64,000 nucleotides of DNA from an uncultured bacterium (GCA_938075305.1 CALJGV010000010.1:62001-126000), one strand, 5' to 3'; positions 1 to 8,495 are shown, numbered from the stretch's first letter. The notes: generated from the letters alone by a model not told the origin. Made by a program: numbers and translations.

Positions 1-1528
1 ACACGCCGCCCACCAGGTCGAACCAGTCCACCCCCGAGCGCACCGAGAGGCTGACCGACCCCATGCCGCGCACCAGTTGATCGCGGGCGGTGACCTGCCA
101 GCCCTCGTCGACGAGGGTGCCCACCATGCCGAGGAAGCGTCCGCCGGGGACCGCTGCTGCGGCTCCTGTGCCGCCGCCGGCGGGGCGACCACCGAGGTCC
201 CGGAAGCGGAGGATGGCGGCGGCCTCGAAGAGCGGCTGGCGGGGCACCGACCGCCCGTCGAGCCCGGGCACCACCTTGGTGCGGTCGTCAGGCCGGACAC
301 GGGTCCCCGAGTAGTCGAAGGTCACCTCGCACTCCACGCGCGCTTCGCCCTCGGCCTCGAGGGGGGCTTCAGCACGCAGGCAGGGCACCGGGCGCGCTGG
401 CTCGGCGATCTCCGCCAGGCGGGGGCCGACCAGGGTGACGGTCCCCGCGATGGCCGAGAGGCTGGGGGCCTCCTCGGCAGGGAGCTCGAGCGGCCCGCCC
501 GAGAGCTCGATGACCACGGCCGTGGCCTCGCCCTGGGGGAGGAGCAGCAGCCGGCCCGACCCGCCGAGCACGCAGAGCCCGTCATGGGTGACCCGGGCGA
601 CCTCCTCCGCGCGGATGCGCTCCGCGCCGTTCACCACCAGGCTCGCGTGGACGCGCCAGAGCGAGCGAGCCTCGTCCTCGGCCTCGAGCTCGAGGCCCAC
701 CTCGCGGTCCAGCTCGAGGTGGAGTGGCCCGGGGGCGGCCCCTGCCTCGAGGGACACCAGCAGGGGCGCAGCCGCTTCGGCGGCGGCCAGGAGCGGCCGC
801 GCCACCTCCCGGGTGACAGCGGCTACCGTCACGGCCCGGTGGGTCGGGTCCTTGCGCCAGCCGGCATCGCTGGCGCCGCTCGCGACGGCGGCGACCGCCG
901 CATGGGCGGGGCCGAGGAGGGAGAGGTCCACGTCTCCCGCGTCGGCGCCGGAGAAGGGGATCGGCACCCAGTTCGCCTCCGGTCCACCTCGCCGGACCTG
1001 GCACTCCAGGCGAGCCCCCAGTCCCTCACGGCGATCCCCGAAGCGCAGCACGTAGCGGACCTCGAGGCTGGCTGGGTCAGGGGCGCGCCACGGGTCGAGG
1101 CGGCGTCCGCTGCCGGCCTCGATCCGTTGGGTCACACGCTCGAGGCGCGTGAGCCAACGGGGCGCTGAGCGGTCCTGGGGCTCGGGGGTGTTGGCTTCAT
1201 CGAGGGCAGAGAGCGCGGCTTCAAGGAGGGCGACGACGTGGGGGCAGGTGCCGCGGCGGCGGAAGTCCGCGCATGGGCACCGCGCCGAACCAGGATCTTC
1301 CCAGCGCAGCTCGACCCGGATCGCCTCGCCATCGTCGTCGCAGACGGCCGCGGCACCGCCGGGGTCCACGGTGACGGCGGTGAGGTGAGCTCCCGCGACG
1401 AGGCGCCGTGCGCGCTCGCGCACCCTGGCCGTGGCGTCTCCCCGGAACTGGGCCAGGAAACGCCGGGCCTGGGTCTGGATCTTGGCCCGGTCTGAGGGGC
1501 TGAGGGAGCGGGGGTCGGGGGACGCCAT
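1..1528 (-). CDS. SWIM zinc-finger SNF2-family helicase, N-terminal part (cut by window edge)
   Basis: Reading the minus strand from an ATG at 1526-1528 gives 509 uninterrupted codons to the left edge, so the C-terminal part lies outside the window. Residues C84, C86, C95 and H97 form CPC-x8-CPH, the SWIM zinc-binding motif. The last residues visible (RSGVDWFDLVGG) match the sgiDWFel stretch that precedes the ATPase core in bacterial SWI2/SNF2 proteins. Family knowledge: these are ATP-dependent DNA translocases; the helicase motifs themselves cannot be seen here. It is divergent from the microcompartment operon, with 206 bases between the two starts, and no functional link is implied. The plus-strand frames over this region are shadows with poor codon patterns. 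Confidence 0.82.
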   Translation of the reverse strand, partial: MASPDPRSLSPSDRAKIQTQARRFLAQFRGDATARVRERARRLVAGAHLTAVTVDPGGAAAVCDDDGEAIRVELRWEDPGSARCPCADFRRRGTCPHVVALLEAALSALDEANTPEPQDRSAPRWLTRLERVTQRIEAGSGRRLDPWRAPDPASLEVRYVLRFGDRREGLGARLECQVRRGGPEANWVPIPFSGADAGDVDLSLLGPAHAAVAAVASGASDAGWRKDPTHRAVTVAAVTREVARPLLAAAEAAAPLLVSLEAGAAPGPLHLELDREVGLELEAEDEARSLWRVHASLVVNGAERIRAEEVARVTHDGLCVLGGSGRLLLLPQGEATAVVIELSGGPLELPAEEAPSLSAIAGTVTLVGPRLAEIAEPARPVPCLRAEAPLEAEGEARVECEVTFDYSGTRVRPDDRTKVVPGLDGRSVPRQPLFEAAAILRFRDLGGRPAGGGTGAAAAVPGGRFLGMVGTLVDEGWQVTARDQLVRGMGSVSLSVRSGVDWFDLVGGV

Positions 1529-1734
1529 CGGTCAGAGTGTAGACGGAGGGGGCCCCTGTGCCGCGCGGCGCTCGGGCGCAGCCTCCCAGGTGAGGTTCTC
1601 GTCCGGACCTTCCAGCAACCGCGGGACCTCGTTGCCCGCAGATGGGGCCAGCCCTAGACTTGCAGGCCGCAATCCACCGCGGGGGCCCAGGGGCCGCCGC
1701 GACCCCATCTTCCGACGAGCCAGGAGCTCCACCC

Positions 1735-2058
1735 ATGGCGAACCCCGCCGCGACCTCGAAGAAGCCGATGGCACTCGGCATGGTCGAAACCAAAGGACTG
1801 GTCGGTGCCATCGAGGCTGCCGACGCCATGGTCAAGGCCGCGATGGTCGACCTCAGCGGACACGAGCGCGTCTCGGCTGGCCTCGTGACGTTCTTCGTCC
1901 AGGGCGAGGTCGGGGCCGTCAAGGCCGCGACCGACGCTGGCGCCGCCGCTGCGCGGCGCGTTGGCGAGCTCGTGAGCGTGCACGTGATCCCGCGCCCGCA
2001 CGACCAGCTGTGCAAGATCCTCCCGGAGATGCGTCCGACCTCGGGCGCCTCCAGCTGA
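1735..2058 (+). CDS. BMC-H hexameric shell protein 1
   Basis: 107-aa single BMC-domain protein (Pfam BMC family), the building block of hexagonal shell tiles. After a short N-terminal tail it has the canonical opening [23 protein letters not shown], visible in two adjoining parts ([11 protein letters not shown] and [12 protein letters not shown]), then [17 protein letters not shown] and a C-terminal VHVIPRPHD. The ATG at 1735 has an AGGAG at 1722-1726, 8 bases upstream, which decides this start over longer in-frame options. First gene of the operon; the aldehyde dehydrogenase starts 37 bases after its stop. The pore region reads ERVSAGL, unlike KSGAGL in the second BMC-H, so the two hexamers may differ in permeability (inference). 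Confidence 0.95.
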   Translation: MANPAATSKKPMALGMVETKGLVGAIEAADAMVKAAMVDLSGHERVSAGLVTFFVQGEVGAVKAATDAGAAAARRVGELVSVHVIPRPHDQLCKILPEMRPTSGASS

Positions 2059-2095
2059 TCGACTCCGGGGGCCACCACGGCCTCCCTGGACGATC

Positions 2096-3982
2096 ATGAA
2101 GGGCCTCGATCCGGACCTGCGCGCCTTGCAAGAGGTGCGCGACGCCGTCTCCCGCGCGAAAGCCGCGCAGGTGGTGGCGGCTTCGTGGACCCAGGAGCAG
2201 ACGGATCGGGTCTGTGCTGCCATGGCGGCCGCGGCCGCGGCTGCGGCCCACGACCTCGCGCGGCTCGCCGTGGACGAGACGGGGATCGGGCGCGTCCACT
2301 ACAAGATCCTGAAGAACCTCTTCGGGTCCGAGGGGGTCTGGGACTCCATCCGGGACGAGCGGACCGTGGGCTTCGTGAAGCGCGACGAGCGCAGCGGGCT
2401 GCACGAGGTCGCGACGCCGGTGGGGGTGGTGGCCGGGATCGTCCCGACCACGAACCCGACGTCCACGACCATGTACAAGGCGCTGATCTCCGTGAAGGCG
2501 CGCAACGCGGTCGTGATCAGTCCGCATCCCCGGGCCAAGCGCTGCATCGCGGAGACCTGCGAGATCATCCGGCGCGCCATCGAGCGCGCGGGCGGCCCGC
2601 CGGACCTGGTGGTCTGCCTGAACCACCCGACCATCGAGTCCACCGGGGCGCTGATGAAGCACCGCGACGTGGCGGTCATCCTCTCTACCGGGGGCAGCGG
2701 CCTCGTACGCGCGGCGTACTCCAGCGGCAAGCCGGCCTATGGCGTGGGCCCCGGGAACGTGCCCTGCTACGTGGACCGGACCGCGGACCTCGGCAAGGCG
2801 GCCGAGGCGGTGGTGTCGAGCCAGAGCTTCGACAACGCCACGCTCTGCTGCTCGGAGCAGGCCCTCGTCCTCGACCGGCCCATCGCCCAGCGCTTTCTGG
2901 CCGAGATGCAGGCCCGGGGGGCGCACGTGGCCACCGACGCCGAGCGCAAGCGCCTGGAGGCCTACTGCAACCGCGGCGGCCAGATGAACGCCGACATCGT
3001 GGGGATCGACCCCTGGCGGGTTGCCGACCAGGCGGGGTTCCACGTGCCTCAGTCGACCACCGTGCTGCTCGCCTTCCAGGATGGCGTCGGACGGGACCAC
3101 CCCCTCTCCATCGAGATCCTCTGCCCGCTGCTCTCGGTGCACGTGGTGGACGGCTGGGAGGAGGGCTGCAAGGTCGCCAAGCAGCTGCTTCACTTCGGCG
3201 GGCTTGGGCACACCATGAGCGTCCACGCCATGGACCAGGGCGTGCTCGACTCCTTCTTCCTCCAGAAGCCGGCCAGCCGCATCGTGGCCAACGGGCCGTC
3301 GTCCATGGGCGCGGTGGGCTTCTCCACCAACCTCGTGCCGTCCTTCTCCCTGGGCTGTGGCCCCCAGGCGGGCAACATCACGAGCGACAACATCACCGCC
3401 CGCCACCTGGTCAACATCAAGCGGGTGGCGTTCCCCACGGGGGACTGGAAGGAGCGTGAGCGCAAGGCCCACGAGCGCGCCGCCGCCATGACGGGCGCTG
3501 GCATGCCCCGCGGGTCGATGATGGACGGAGACCCCGGCCACCGCGGTTCCACCGCCCCTGTCCCTGACCTGCCCGCCGCCCCCGCGTCGACCCCGCGCGT
3601 CCCGGGCGGGACCTCGTTCACGCCCCCCGCTCCTCCCGTGGTGAGCGCACGGCCCGCCGAGCCCGCGCACCGCCCCGCGCCCCCGGTCGTGAAGGCGCCC
3701 GCCGCGGCAGCCCCGGCCGGACCGGACCCCACCAAGGTGGGGGGCCTCGGCTCGGCGCCCCGCTTCACCGCGGACCGCCCCGGGGCGGCAGCGCCGTCGC
3801 CCGCCGTCCGCACCGCGGCGCCCAAGGCGGCGCCTCCGGCGCCGGGGCGGGCAGAGTCTGGGGCCTCCCTCTCTGCCTTCGAGATCGAGAAGATGCTCGA
3901 GAACGCCGGTGCTGGCTGCCCGTTGGGCCCCTGCCAGGGCTGCCCGCACCACGACGTCCAATCCCACACGTGCACCGCCTGA
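2096..3982 (+). CDS. Acylating aldehyde dehydrogenase of microcompartment type with C-terminal targeting helix and Cys/His tail
   Basis: 628 aa. Residues about 1-465 are a CoA-acylating aldehyde dehydrogenase core of the PduP/EutE/AdhE type: VGVVAGIVPTTNPTSTT, STGGSGLVRAAYSSGKP, YGVGPGNVP, and the catalytic loop FDNATLCCSEQ with C251 in the family's nucleophile position (C252 follows). Family role: aldehyde + CoA + NAD to acyl-CoA + NADH inside the compartment. Residues about 466-590 are a Pro/Ala-rich linker. Residues 593-607 (SAFEIEKMLENAGAG) look like an amphipathic encapsulation helix. The last 21 residues carry C608, C613, C616, C626 and H618, H619, H624, a possible metal-binding tail. 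It lies between the two BMC-H genes, which supports lumen targeting. The true substrate is unknown. Confidence 0.93.
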   Translation: MKGLDPDLRALQEVRDAVSRAKAAQVVAASWTQEQTDRVCAAMAAAAAAAAHDLARLAVDETGIGRVHYKILKNLFGSEGVWDSIRDERTVGFVKRDERSGLHEVATPVGVVAGIVPTTNPTSTTMYKALISVKARNAVVISPHPRAKRCIAETCEIIRRAIERAGGPPDLVVCLNHPTIESTGALMKHRDVAVILSTGGSGLVRAAYSSGKPAYGVGPGNVPCYVDRTADLGKAAEAVVSSQSFDNATLCCSEQALVLDRPIAQRFLAEMQARGAHVATDAERKRLEAYCNRGGQMNADIVGIDPWRVADQAGFHVPQSTTVLLAFQDGVGRDHPLSIEILCPLLSVHVVDGWEEGCKVAKQLLHFGGLGHTMSVHAMDQGVLDSFFLQKPASRIVANGPSSMGAVGFSTNLVPSFSLGCGPQAGNITSDNITARHLVNIKRVAFPTGDWKERERKAHERAAAMTGAGMPRGSMMDGDPGHRGSTAPVPDLPAAPASTPRVPGGTSFTPPAPPVVSARPAEPAHRPAPPVVKAPAAAAPAGPDPTKVGGLGSAPRFTADRPGAAAPSPAVRTAAPKAAPPAPGRAESGASLSAFEIEKMLENAGAGCPLGPCQGCPHHDVQSHTCTA

Positions 3983-4026
3983 CCGCGCGCGCGTCTTTCC
4001 CCTGAACCGAATCCTCAAGTCATCCC

Positions 4027-4308
4027 ATGGCTATTGAATCCCAGATCGCCCTCGGCCTGATCGAGACCAAGGGTCTCGTCGGCTCCGTCGAGGCCGCGGA
4101 CGCGATGTGCAAGGCCGCGAAGGTCACGCTCCTTTCCAAGGAGAAGTCCGGCGCGGGCCTCGTCACCGTGATGGTGCGCGGCGAAGTTGGCGCGGTGAAG
4201 GCCGCGACCGAAGCCGGCGCGGCCGCCGCCCGACGCGTCGGCGAGCTCGTCAGCGTGCACGTCATCCCGCGCCCGTCCACGGACCTCGAAGGCTACCTGC
4301 CCGAGTAG
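4027..4308 (+). CDS. BMC-H hexameric shell protein 2
   Basis: 93-aa single BMC domain: [20 protein letters not shown] near the start, [20 protein letters not shown] in the middle and [17 protein letters not shown] at the end. This is the standard BMC-H length. It resembles the first BMC-H but lacks its N-terminal extension and has a pore stretch KEKSGAGL with an extra Lys. It begins 44 bases after the aldehyde dehydrogenase and is followed within 7 bases by the next shell gene, so it is in the same operon. Expected role: main facet tile of the shell. Confidence 0.95.
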   Translation: MAIESQIALGLIETKGLVGSVEAADAMCKAAKVTLLSKEKSGAGLVTVMVRGEVGAVKAATEAGAAAARRVGELVSVHVIPRPSTDLEGYLPE

Positions 4309-4315
4309 GCGGACC

Positions 4316-4966
4316 TTGTCCGGATCGCTTCATGCCGTGGAGCTGCGCGGGGCTGTGCATCTTGACCAGATGCAGCCGCAGCTCACCGCGATCAGCGCCC
4401 TGAAGTCGGACGGCTACTTCCCCGTGGAGGGGGAGAGCGCGTTCTGGCTGGAGGTGCGTCCCGGCATCGTCGTGAACCGGCTCCTGGACATCGCGTTGAA
4501 GCGCTGCGATGTCACGCCTGGAGCGCTCACCACCGAGCGCCACTACGGCAGCCTCGAGGTGCACGGCCCCGACCAGGGGCAGGTGCTCCAGGCCGGCGCC
4601 GAGGTGCTGAAGGCCATCGGGCGCAGCTGGGCGGACCAGCCCGCCCCTGAGGTGTTGACGGACGAGGTGATCCGGAAGGTCACGTCACACCACGCCAACC
4701 TCCTCAACCAGGCCCGCGGGGGCATGCTGGTCCTGGCGGACGACGCCCTCTACACCCTCGAGGTCTCGCCGGCCGTCCACGTGGTGCGCTGCGCCAACGA
4801 GGCGGAGAAGGCTGCGCCGATTCGAATCGCCTCCATGCGTACCACGGGTGCTGTGGGGCGGCTGCGGCTGGCTGGCGGTGACGCCGAAATCGACGAGGCT
4901 GTGCGCGCCGTGCGCCGCGCGCTCGAGACTGTTCGAGAGGACCCGATCCGGTCCGGGGGGCGCTGA
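4316..4966 (+). CDS. BMC-T tandem-domain (trimeric) shell protein 1
   Basis: 216 aa from TTG 4316; an in-frame GTG at 4337 would give the N-terminus usual for this group (ELRGAVHLDQMQPQL) and may be the true start. The first half (LDQMQPQLTA, VEVRPGIVVNRLLDIALKR-like strands, ERHYGSLEVHG) and the second half (ALYTLEVSPAVHVV, CANEAEKAAPIRIASMRTTG, AVGRLRLAGGDAEIDEAV) are two BMC-type domains. From memory this arrangement matches the larger trimeric shell proteins in Haliangium and PVM-type loci, some of which stack as double trimers with gated pores; stacking here is inference. It starts 7 bases after the BMC-H stop and ends 3 bases before the first pentamer gene. Confidence 0.85.
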   Translation: MSGSLHAVELRGAVHLDQMQPQLTAISALKSDGYFPVEGESAFWLEVRPGIVVNRLLDIALKRCDVTPGALTTERHYGSLEVHGPDQGQVLQAGAEVLKAIGRSWADQPAPEVLTDEVIRKVTSHHANLLNQARGGMLVLADDALYTLEVSPAVHVVRCANEAEKAAPIRIASMRTTGAVGRLRLAGGDAEIDEAVRAVRRALETVREDPIRSGGR

Positions 4967-4969
4967 GCC

Positions 4970-5293
4970 ATGTTCCTCGGACGCGTCGTCGGACAGGTCT
5001 GGGCCACCCGAGAGGTGGACGATCTCAGGGGCAAGCGCCTGCTCGTGGTCGAGGCCCTCGACGACGCCTCGGAGCCTGGGGCCCCGAAGGTCACCCCGGT
5101 GATCGCCGTGGATCCGGTCGGCGCCGACGTGGGCGAGCACGTCATGGTCGCCTTCGGAAAGGCCGCCCGCGTGGCCTGCGGCGGAGACGGAGACCTCGCG
5201 TACGAGGCCGCCATCGTGGGCATCGTGGACGACGTCCACGCCCCCGGAGCGCCCGAGTCCTGGAGGCCCGAGTCGGCCAGGGGACGAGCCTGA
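4970..5293 (+). CDS. BMC-P (EutN/CcmL) pentameric vertex protein 1
   Basis: 107-aa EutN/CcmL-family protein: GRVVGQVWATREVDDLRGKRLLVV at the start (seen as GRVVGQVWATR then LRGKRLLVVEAL), PVIAVDPVGADVGEHVMVA in the middle, and AYEAAIVGIVDDVH near the end. Members form pentamers that cap the icosahedral vertices of the shell. It has a 16-residue C-terminal tail (PESWRPESARGRA region) absent from the second copy. Its TGA overlaps the ATG of the second pentamer gene by one base, implying translational coupling. Confidence 0.94.
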   Translation: MFLGRVVGQVWATREVDDLRGKRLLVVEALDDASEPGAPKVTPVIAVDPVGADVGEHVMVAFGKAARVACGGDGDLAYEAAIVGIVDDVHAPGAPESWRPESARGRA

Positions 5294-5604
5294 TGCACGT
5301 CGCCACGGTCATCGGCTCCGTTTGGGCCACCAAGAAGGACTCCTCCCTGGACGGGCTGCGGCTGCTGGTCGTGCGTCCCTACACCACGGACGGCGAACCC
5401 TCCGCCGAGACCATGATCGCCGCCGATCCGATCGGCGCCGGCGAGGGCGAGCGCGTCCTCGTGGTGCACGGCCGCGCCGCGCGCCACGCCATCGGGAAGG
5501 GGCATGACATCGGCTTCCAGACGGCCATCGTGGGCATCATCGACAGGATGGAGCTCGCGGACGGACGGACCGTCGGGCCGCACGTCGACTTTGACGAGGG
5601 CTGA
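5293..5604 (+). CDS. BMC-P (EutN/CcmL) pentameric vertex protein 2
   Basis: 103-aa EutN/CcmL-family protein: HVATVIGSVWATKKDSSLDG, LRLLVVRPYTT, MIAADPIGAGEGERVLVVHG and FQTAIVGIIDRME. It is clearly paralogous to the preceding gene and overlaps it by one base. Known BMC loci often carry two or three pentamer genes. The 88-base gap that follows is the longest one inside the operon. Confidence 0.94.
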   Translation: MHVATVIGSVWATKKDSSLDGLRLLVVRPYTTDGEPSAETMIAADPIGAGEGERVLVVHGRAARHAIGKGHDIGFQTAIVGIIDRMELADGRTVGPHVDFDEG

Positions 5605-5692
5605 GACTTCGACGAGGGCCACAGGGCTCGCCAGGCAACCGCGCACAGAACACACGACTCCAGGATTCAGCGAACGCACGGGACGACCCGCC

Positions 5693-6289
5693 ATGCAGAA
5701 CAACGACCACAACCCGACGCTCTCCGGAGCGGAACTGCAGCCCGCCATCGCGCTGCTCGAGACCGCGAGCGTCGCGGCCGGGATCGAGATGACGGACGCG
5801 ATCCTCTGGGAGTCCGACATCGAGCTCCTCTTCGCGACGCCGGTCCAGCCCGGCAAGTACGTGGTGCTCTTCACCGGGAGCATCGAGGACCTGCGCAGCG
5901 CCCTGCGGCGCGGGGCCGAGGTCGCCCGCGGTGACCTCGTCGACCAGCTGCTCATTCCACAGGTGGAGGCCGGCGTCTGCGAGGCGCTTCGGCGCCAAGG
6001 CGAGCCGCTCCCTGCCGGCGAGCTGGACGCGGTGGGGGTCGTCGAGACCACCACGGTGGCCTCGAGCATCCTGGCCGCGGACATCGCCCTCAAGGAGGCG
6101 AGCGTCGACCTGATCGACCTGCGGGTGGCCAACGGGCTCGGCGGCAAGAGCTTCCTGACGATCACCGGCGAGGTGAGCGACGTGCGGAGCTCGGTGCAGG
6201 CCGCCGCGGGTAGCGCGGAATCCTCCGGGCGCCTCGCCCGGCACGTGGTCATCCCGCGTCCGCACCCCGAACTCTCGGCGCACCTCTGA
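5693..6289 (+). CDS. BMC-T tandem-domain (trimeric) shell protein 2
   Basis: 198 aa from ATG 5693, with two BMC domains: residues about 15-100 (PAIALLETASVAAGIEMTDA and a degenerate core) and about 112-198 (AVGVVETTTVASSILAADIA, ITGEVSDVRSSVQAAAG, HVVIPRPHPELSAHL). Tandem BMC proteins form trimers that look like hexamers. It is shorter and of a different subtype from the first BMC-T. PduT-like members bind an Fe-S cluster through a pore cysteine; the only Cys here (AGVCEALRR) lies at the end of domain 1, so that role is not supported. An in-frame upstream extension exists but lacks shell-protein character. Confidence 0.9.
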   Translation: MQNNDHNPTLSGAELQPAIALLETASVAAGIEMTDAILWESDIELLFATPVQPGKYVVLFTGSIEDLRSALRRGAEVARGDLVDQLLIPQVEAGVCEALRRQGEPLPAGELDAVGVVETTTVASSILAADIALKEASVDLIDLRVANGLGGKSFLTITGEVSDVRSSVQAAAGSAESSGRLARHVVIPRPHPELSAHL

Positions 6290-6315
6290 TCCCTCGAGGT
6301 CGGGCGGAGTGATCC

Positions 6316-6609
6316 ATGGCGTCGAGGAAGAAGCTCGTGACGGAGGCGGACGTGCGGCGCATGGCGTCCGGCACGCGCGAGCTTGTCCTTGGCCCCGAAC
6401 GGATCGCGACCCCCGCGGCCCTCGACCTCGCCTTCTCCAGGGGGATGAAGGTGATCTACGCGGAGGCCGACGCGGCGTCTCCGCTCCCCAGCGACCTCTG
6501 GTCGCGCATCAAGTCACGGGACGGCACCTACGTCGTCCAGGTCGAGAGCGGGCGGGCCACCGTCACGCGGCTCGGTCCGGCCGGCCCCGAGCCCATCGGC
6601 GGAGAGTGA
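6316..6609 (+). CDS. 97-aa microcompartment-associated protein sharing a domain with the downstream ACT protein
   Basis: Small soluble protein with no recognised family assignment. Residues 5-50 read K-LVTEADVRRM-x-G-x-ELVLGPERIATPAALDLAF-x-x-GMKVI, closely similar to residues 2-50 of the next gene ([29 protein letters not shown]); both are followed by a PLP triplet. A similar TEaDVR...G...TPaA...A...G pattern is recalled from the N-termini of some BMC-associated enzymes such as EutT, but this was not checked. The C-terminal half (DLWSRIKSRDGTYVVQVESG) is predicted beta-rich. It starts 26 bases after the shell gene and ends 7 bases before the ACT gene. A scaffold or cargo-adaptor role is possible but unproven. 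Confidence 0.8.
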   Translation: MASRKKLVTEADVRRMASGTRELVLGPERIATPAALDLAFSRGMKVIYAEADAASPLPSDLWSRIKSRDGTYVVQVESGRATVTRLGPAGPEPIGGE

Positions 6610-6616
6610 ACGAGCT

Positions 6617-7117
6617 ATGACGAAGAGATTCCTGACAGCAGAGGACGTCCGCCGCCTCGGCGGCCCCGAGATCCTCCTCGAAGAGGGGACCGTGGTGACG
6701 CCGCAGGCCGCGGAGGCCGCGGCCACCGCTGGAGTGCGCCTCATCGGGCCCGCCGGTGCGTACGCGCCGCCGCTCCCCGATCGGGGGCCAGATGCGGCGC
6801 GGGCCAAGGCGACCCTGCCCCATCTCCCCGAGCCCTCGACCACCGACGGCATCGGGCTCGTGGTGACCGTCGTTGGGCGCAACCGTCCAGGCGTGCTGGC
6901 CGAGATCACCGCCGCGCTCGCCTCCCACGAGTGCGACGTCGCGGACATCAGCCAGCGCAACGTGGGCGGCTACTTCCACACGGTGTTCACGTGCGCGGTG
7001 CCCCCCGGGCGAGACTTCGGTTCGATCAAGGACAGCCTCCAGTGCCTTGGCGGCGAGGGCGACTACGTCGTCCGCGTCATGCACGAGAGCGTCTTCCGCT
7101 TCATGCACCGCGTCTAG
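6617..7117 (+). CDS. ACT-domain (UPF0237-type) protein with N-terminal microcompartment-linked domain
   Basis: 166 aa. Residues about 78-166 form an ACT domain of the UPF0237 kind: [39 protein letters not shown], then [20 protein letters not shown]. Free-standing UPF0237 proteins are about 90 aa and sit next to UPF0210 genes in many bacteria, exactly as here. The extra first 70 residues ([29 protein letters not shown]) match the preceding 97-aa protein and are not part of ordinary UPF0237 proteins as I know them. ACT domains usually bind small ligands such as amino acids, so a regulatory role on the UPF0210 partner is likely. It ends 13 bases before the UPF0210 start. Confidence 0.88.
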   Translation: MTKRFLTAEDVRRLGGPEILLEEGTVVTPQAAEAAATAGVRLIGPAGAYAPPLPDRGPDAARAKATLPHLPEPSTTDGIGLVVTVVGRNRPGVLAEITAALASHECDVADISQRNVGGYFHTVFTCAVPPGRDFGSIKDSLQCLGGEGDYVVRVMHESVFRFMHRV

Positions 7118-7130
7118 CGGAGAGTTCACG

Positions 7131-8495
7131 ATGCCGTTCACTGATCACGAGATCCTCGAGACCGTCAGGATGTTCGAGCTGGAGACGTTCGACATCCGAA
7201 CGACCACGCTCGGCATCAACTTGCTCGACTGTGCTGACCCCGATCTCGAGTCCTCCTGCGAGAAGGTGTACGCCAAGATCGTCCACCATGGCCGCAACCT
7301 CGTGGAGACGGCGGGCAGCATCGAGTCGGACCTGGGCATCCCGATCATCAACAAGCGGGTCGCCACCACGCCGATCGCGCTGGTCGCGGCGGCCTCCGGC
7401 TCCAAGGACCTCGTCCCCTTCGCGCGCGCGATGGACGCGGCCGCGGAGGAGATCGGGATCGACTACATCGGCGGCTACACCGCGTACGTGCACAAGGGGT
7501 ACTCCAACGCGGACCACGCTCTTATGGAGTCCATCCCGGAGGCGCTCGCGTCCACTTCGCGGGTCTGCTCGTCGGTGTCCCTGGCGACCACCAAGGCCGG
7601 GATCAACATGGACGCGGTGTCCCACTTCTCCAAGGTGGTCCTCGACACCGCGCGTCTCACCGCCAGCGAGGGCGGCCTGGGCTGCGCGAAGCTGGTCTGC
7701 TTCTCCAACCCGGTGGAGGACAACCCGTTCATCGCCGGAGCCCACATCGGCATCGGTGAGCCCGAGACGGTCCTCAATGTCGGCGTGTCCGGTCCGGGCG
7801 TCGTGCGCTCCGCGTTGGAGCGCCTCGGCCCCGAGGCGGACCTGCTCGCGGTGGCGGAGACCATCAAGAGGACCGCCTTCAAGATCACCCGCATGGGGGA
7901 GCTGGTGGGCCGAGAGGCCGCGCGCCGCCTCGGTACGGTGTTCGGGATCGTCGATGTCTCCCTCGCGCCGACGCCGGCGGTGGGGGACTCGGTGGCTGAC
8001 ATCCTCGAGCTGATCGGCGTCGAGCGCACCGGGGCTCCGGGCACCACCGCCGCCCTCGCGCTGCTGACCGACGCGGTCAAGAAGGGGGGCGCCATGGCTT
8101 CCTCCAGCGTTGGCGGCCTCTCCGGGGCGTTCATCCCGGTTTCCGAGGACGCGGGGATGATCCAGGCCGTGGCGGACGGCGCCCTTAGCCTCGCGAAGCT
8201 CGAGGCCATGACGACCGTGTGTTCGGTGGGCCTGGACATGATCGCGGTCCCCGGAGACACCAGCCAGGCGACGCTCGCGGGCATCATCGCGGATGAGATG
8301 GCGATCGGCATGGTCAACCAGAAGACCACCGCCGTGCGCGCGATCCCGGTGCCCGGCAAGGCGCCCGGGGAGACCCACGACTGGGGCGGGCTTCTGGGTA
8401 CGGCGATCGTGCAGGACCCCGGGAGGTTCGGGAGCGACGTCTTCCACGCCCGCGGCGGGCGGATCCCTGCGCCGCTCCAGAGCTATCGGAACTGA
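7131..8495 (+). CDS. UPF0210/DUF711 family protein (PFL-like fold), candidate signature enzyme of the microcompartment
   Basis: 454 aa from ATG 7131 with GGAGAG at 7119-7124; upstream in-frame ATGs lie inside the ACT gene and are rejected. It matches the UPF0210 family along its full usual length: [143 protein letters not shown] and the ending [13 protein letters not shown]. The reaction is unknown; a structure of a pneumococcal member is recalled as having a pyruvate-formate-lyase-like barrel. There is no glycyl radical motif and no radical-SAM activase in the window. As the last gene of the BMC operon and its only enzyme besides the dehydrogenase, it is the best candidate for producing the aldehyde (inference). 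Confidence 0.92.
   Translation: MPFTDHEILETVRMFELETFDIRTTTLGINLLDCADPDLESSCEKVYAKIVHHGRNLVETAGSIESDLGIPIINKRVATTPIALVAAASGSKDLVPFARAMDAAAEEIGIDYIGGYTAYVHKGYSNADHALMESIPEALASTSRVCSSVSLATTKAGINMDAVSHFSKVVLDTARLTASEGGLGCAKLVCFSNPVEDNPFIAGAHIGIGEPETVLNVGVSGPGVVRSALERLGPEADLLAVAETIKRTAFKITRMGELVGREAARRLGTVFGIVDVSLAPTPAVGDSVADILELIGVERTGAPGTTAALALLTDAVKKGGAMASSSVGGLSGAFIPVSEDAGMIQAVADGALSLAKLEAMTTVCSVGLDMIAVPGDTSQATLAGIIADEMAIGMVNQKTTAVRAIPVPGKAPGETHDWGGLLGTAIVQDPGRFGSDVFHARGGRIPAPLQSYRN

Noticed and set aside
77-1168. Long plus-strand open frame of 363 codons
   Set aside because: Low-complexity Arg/Gly/Ala/His-rich product; the minus strand carries a frame with a clear SWIM motif and SNF2-like sequence over the same bases.
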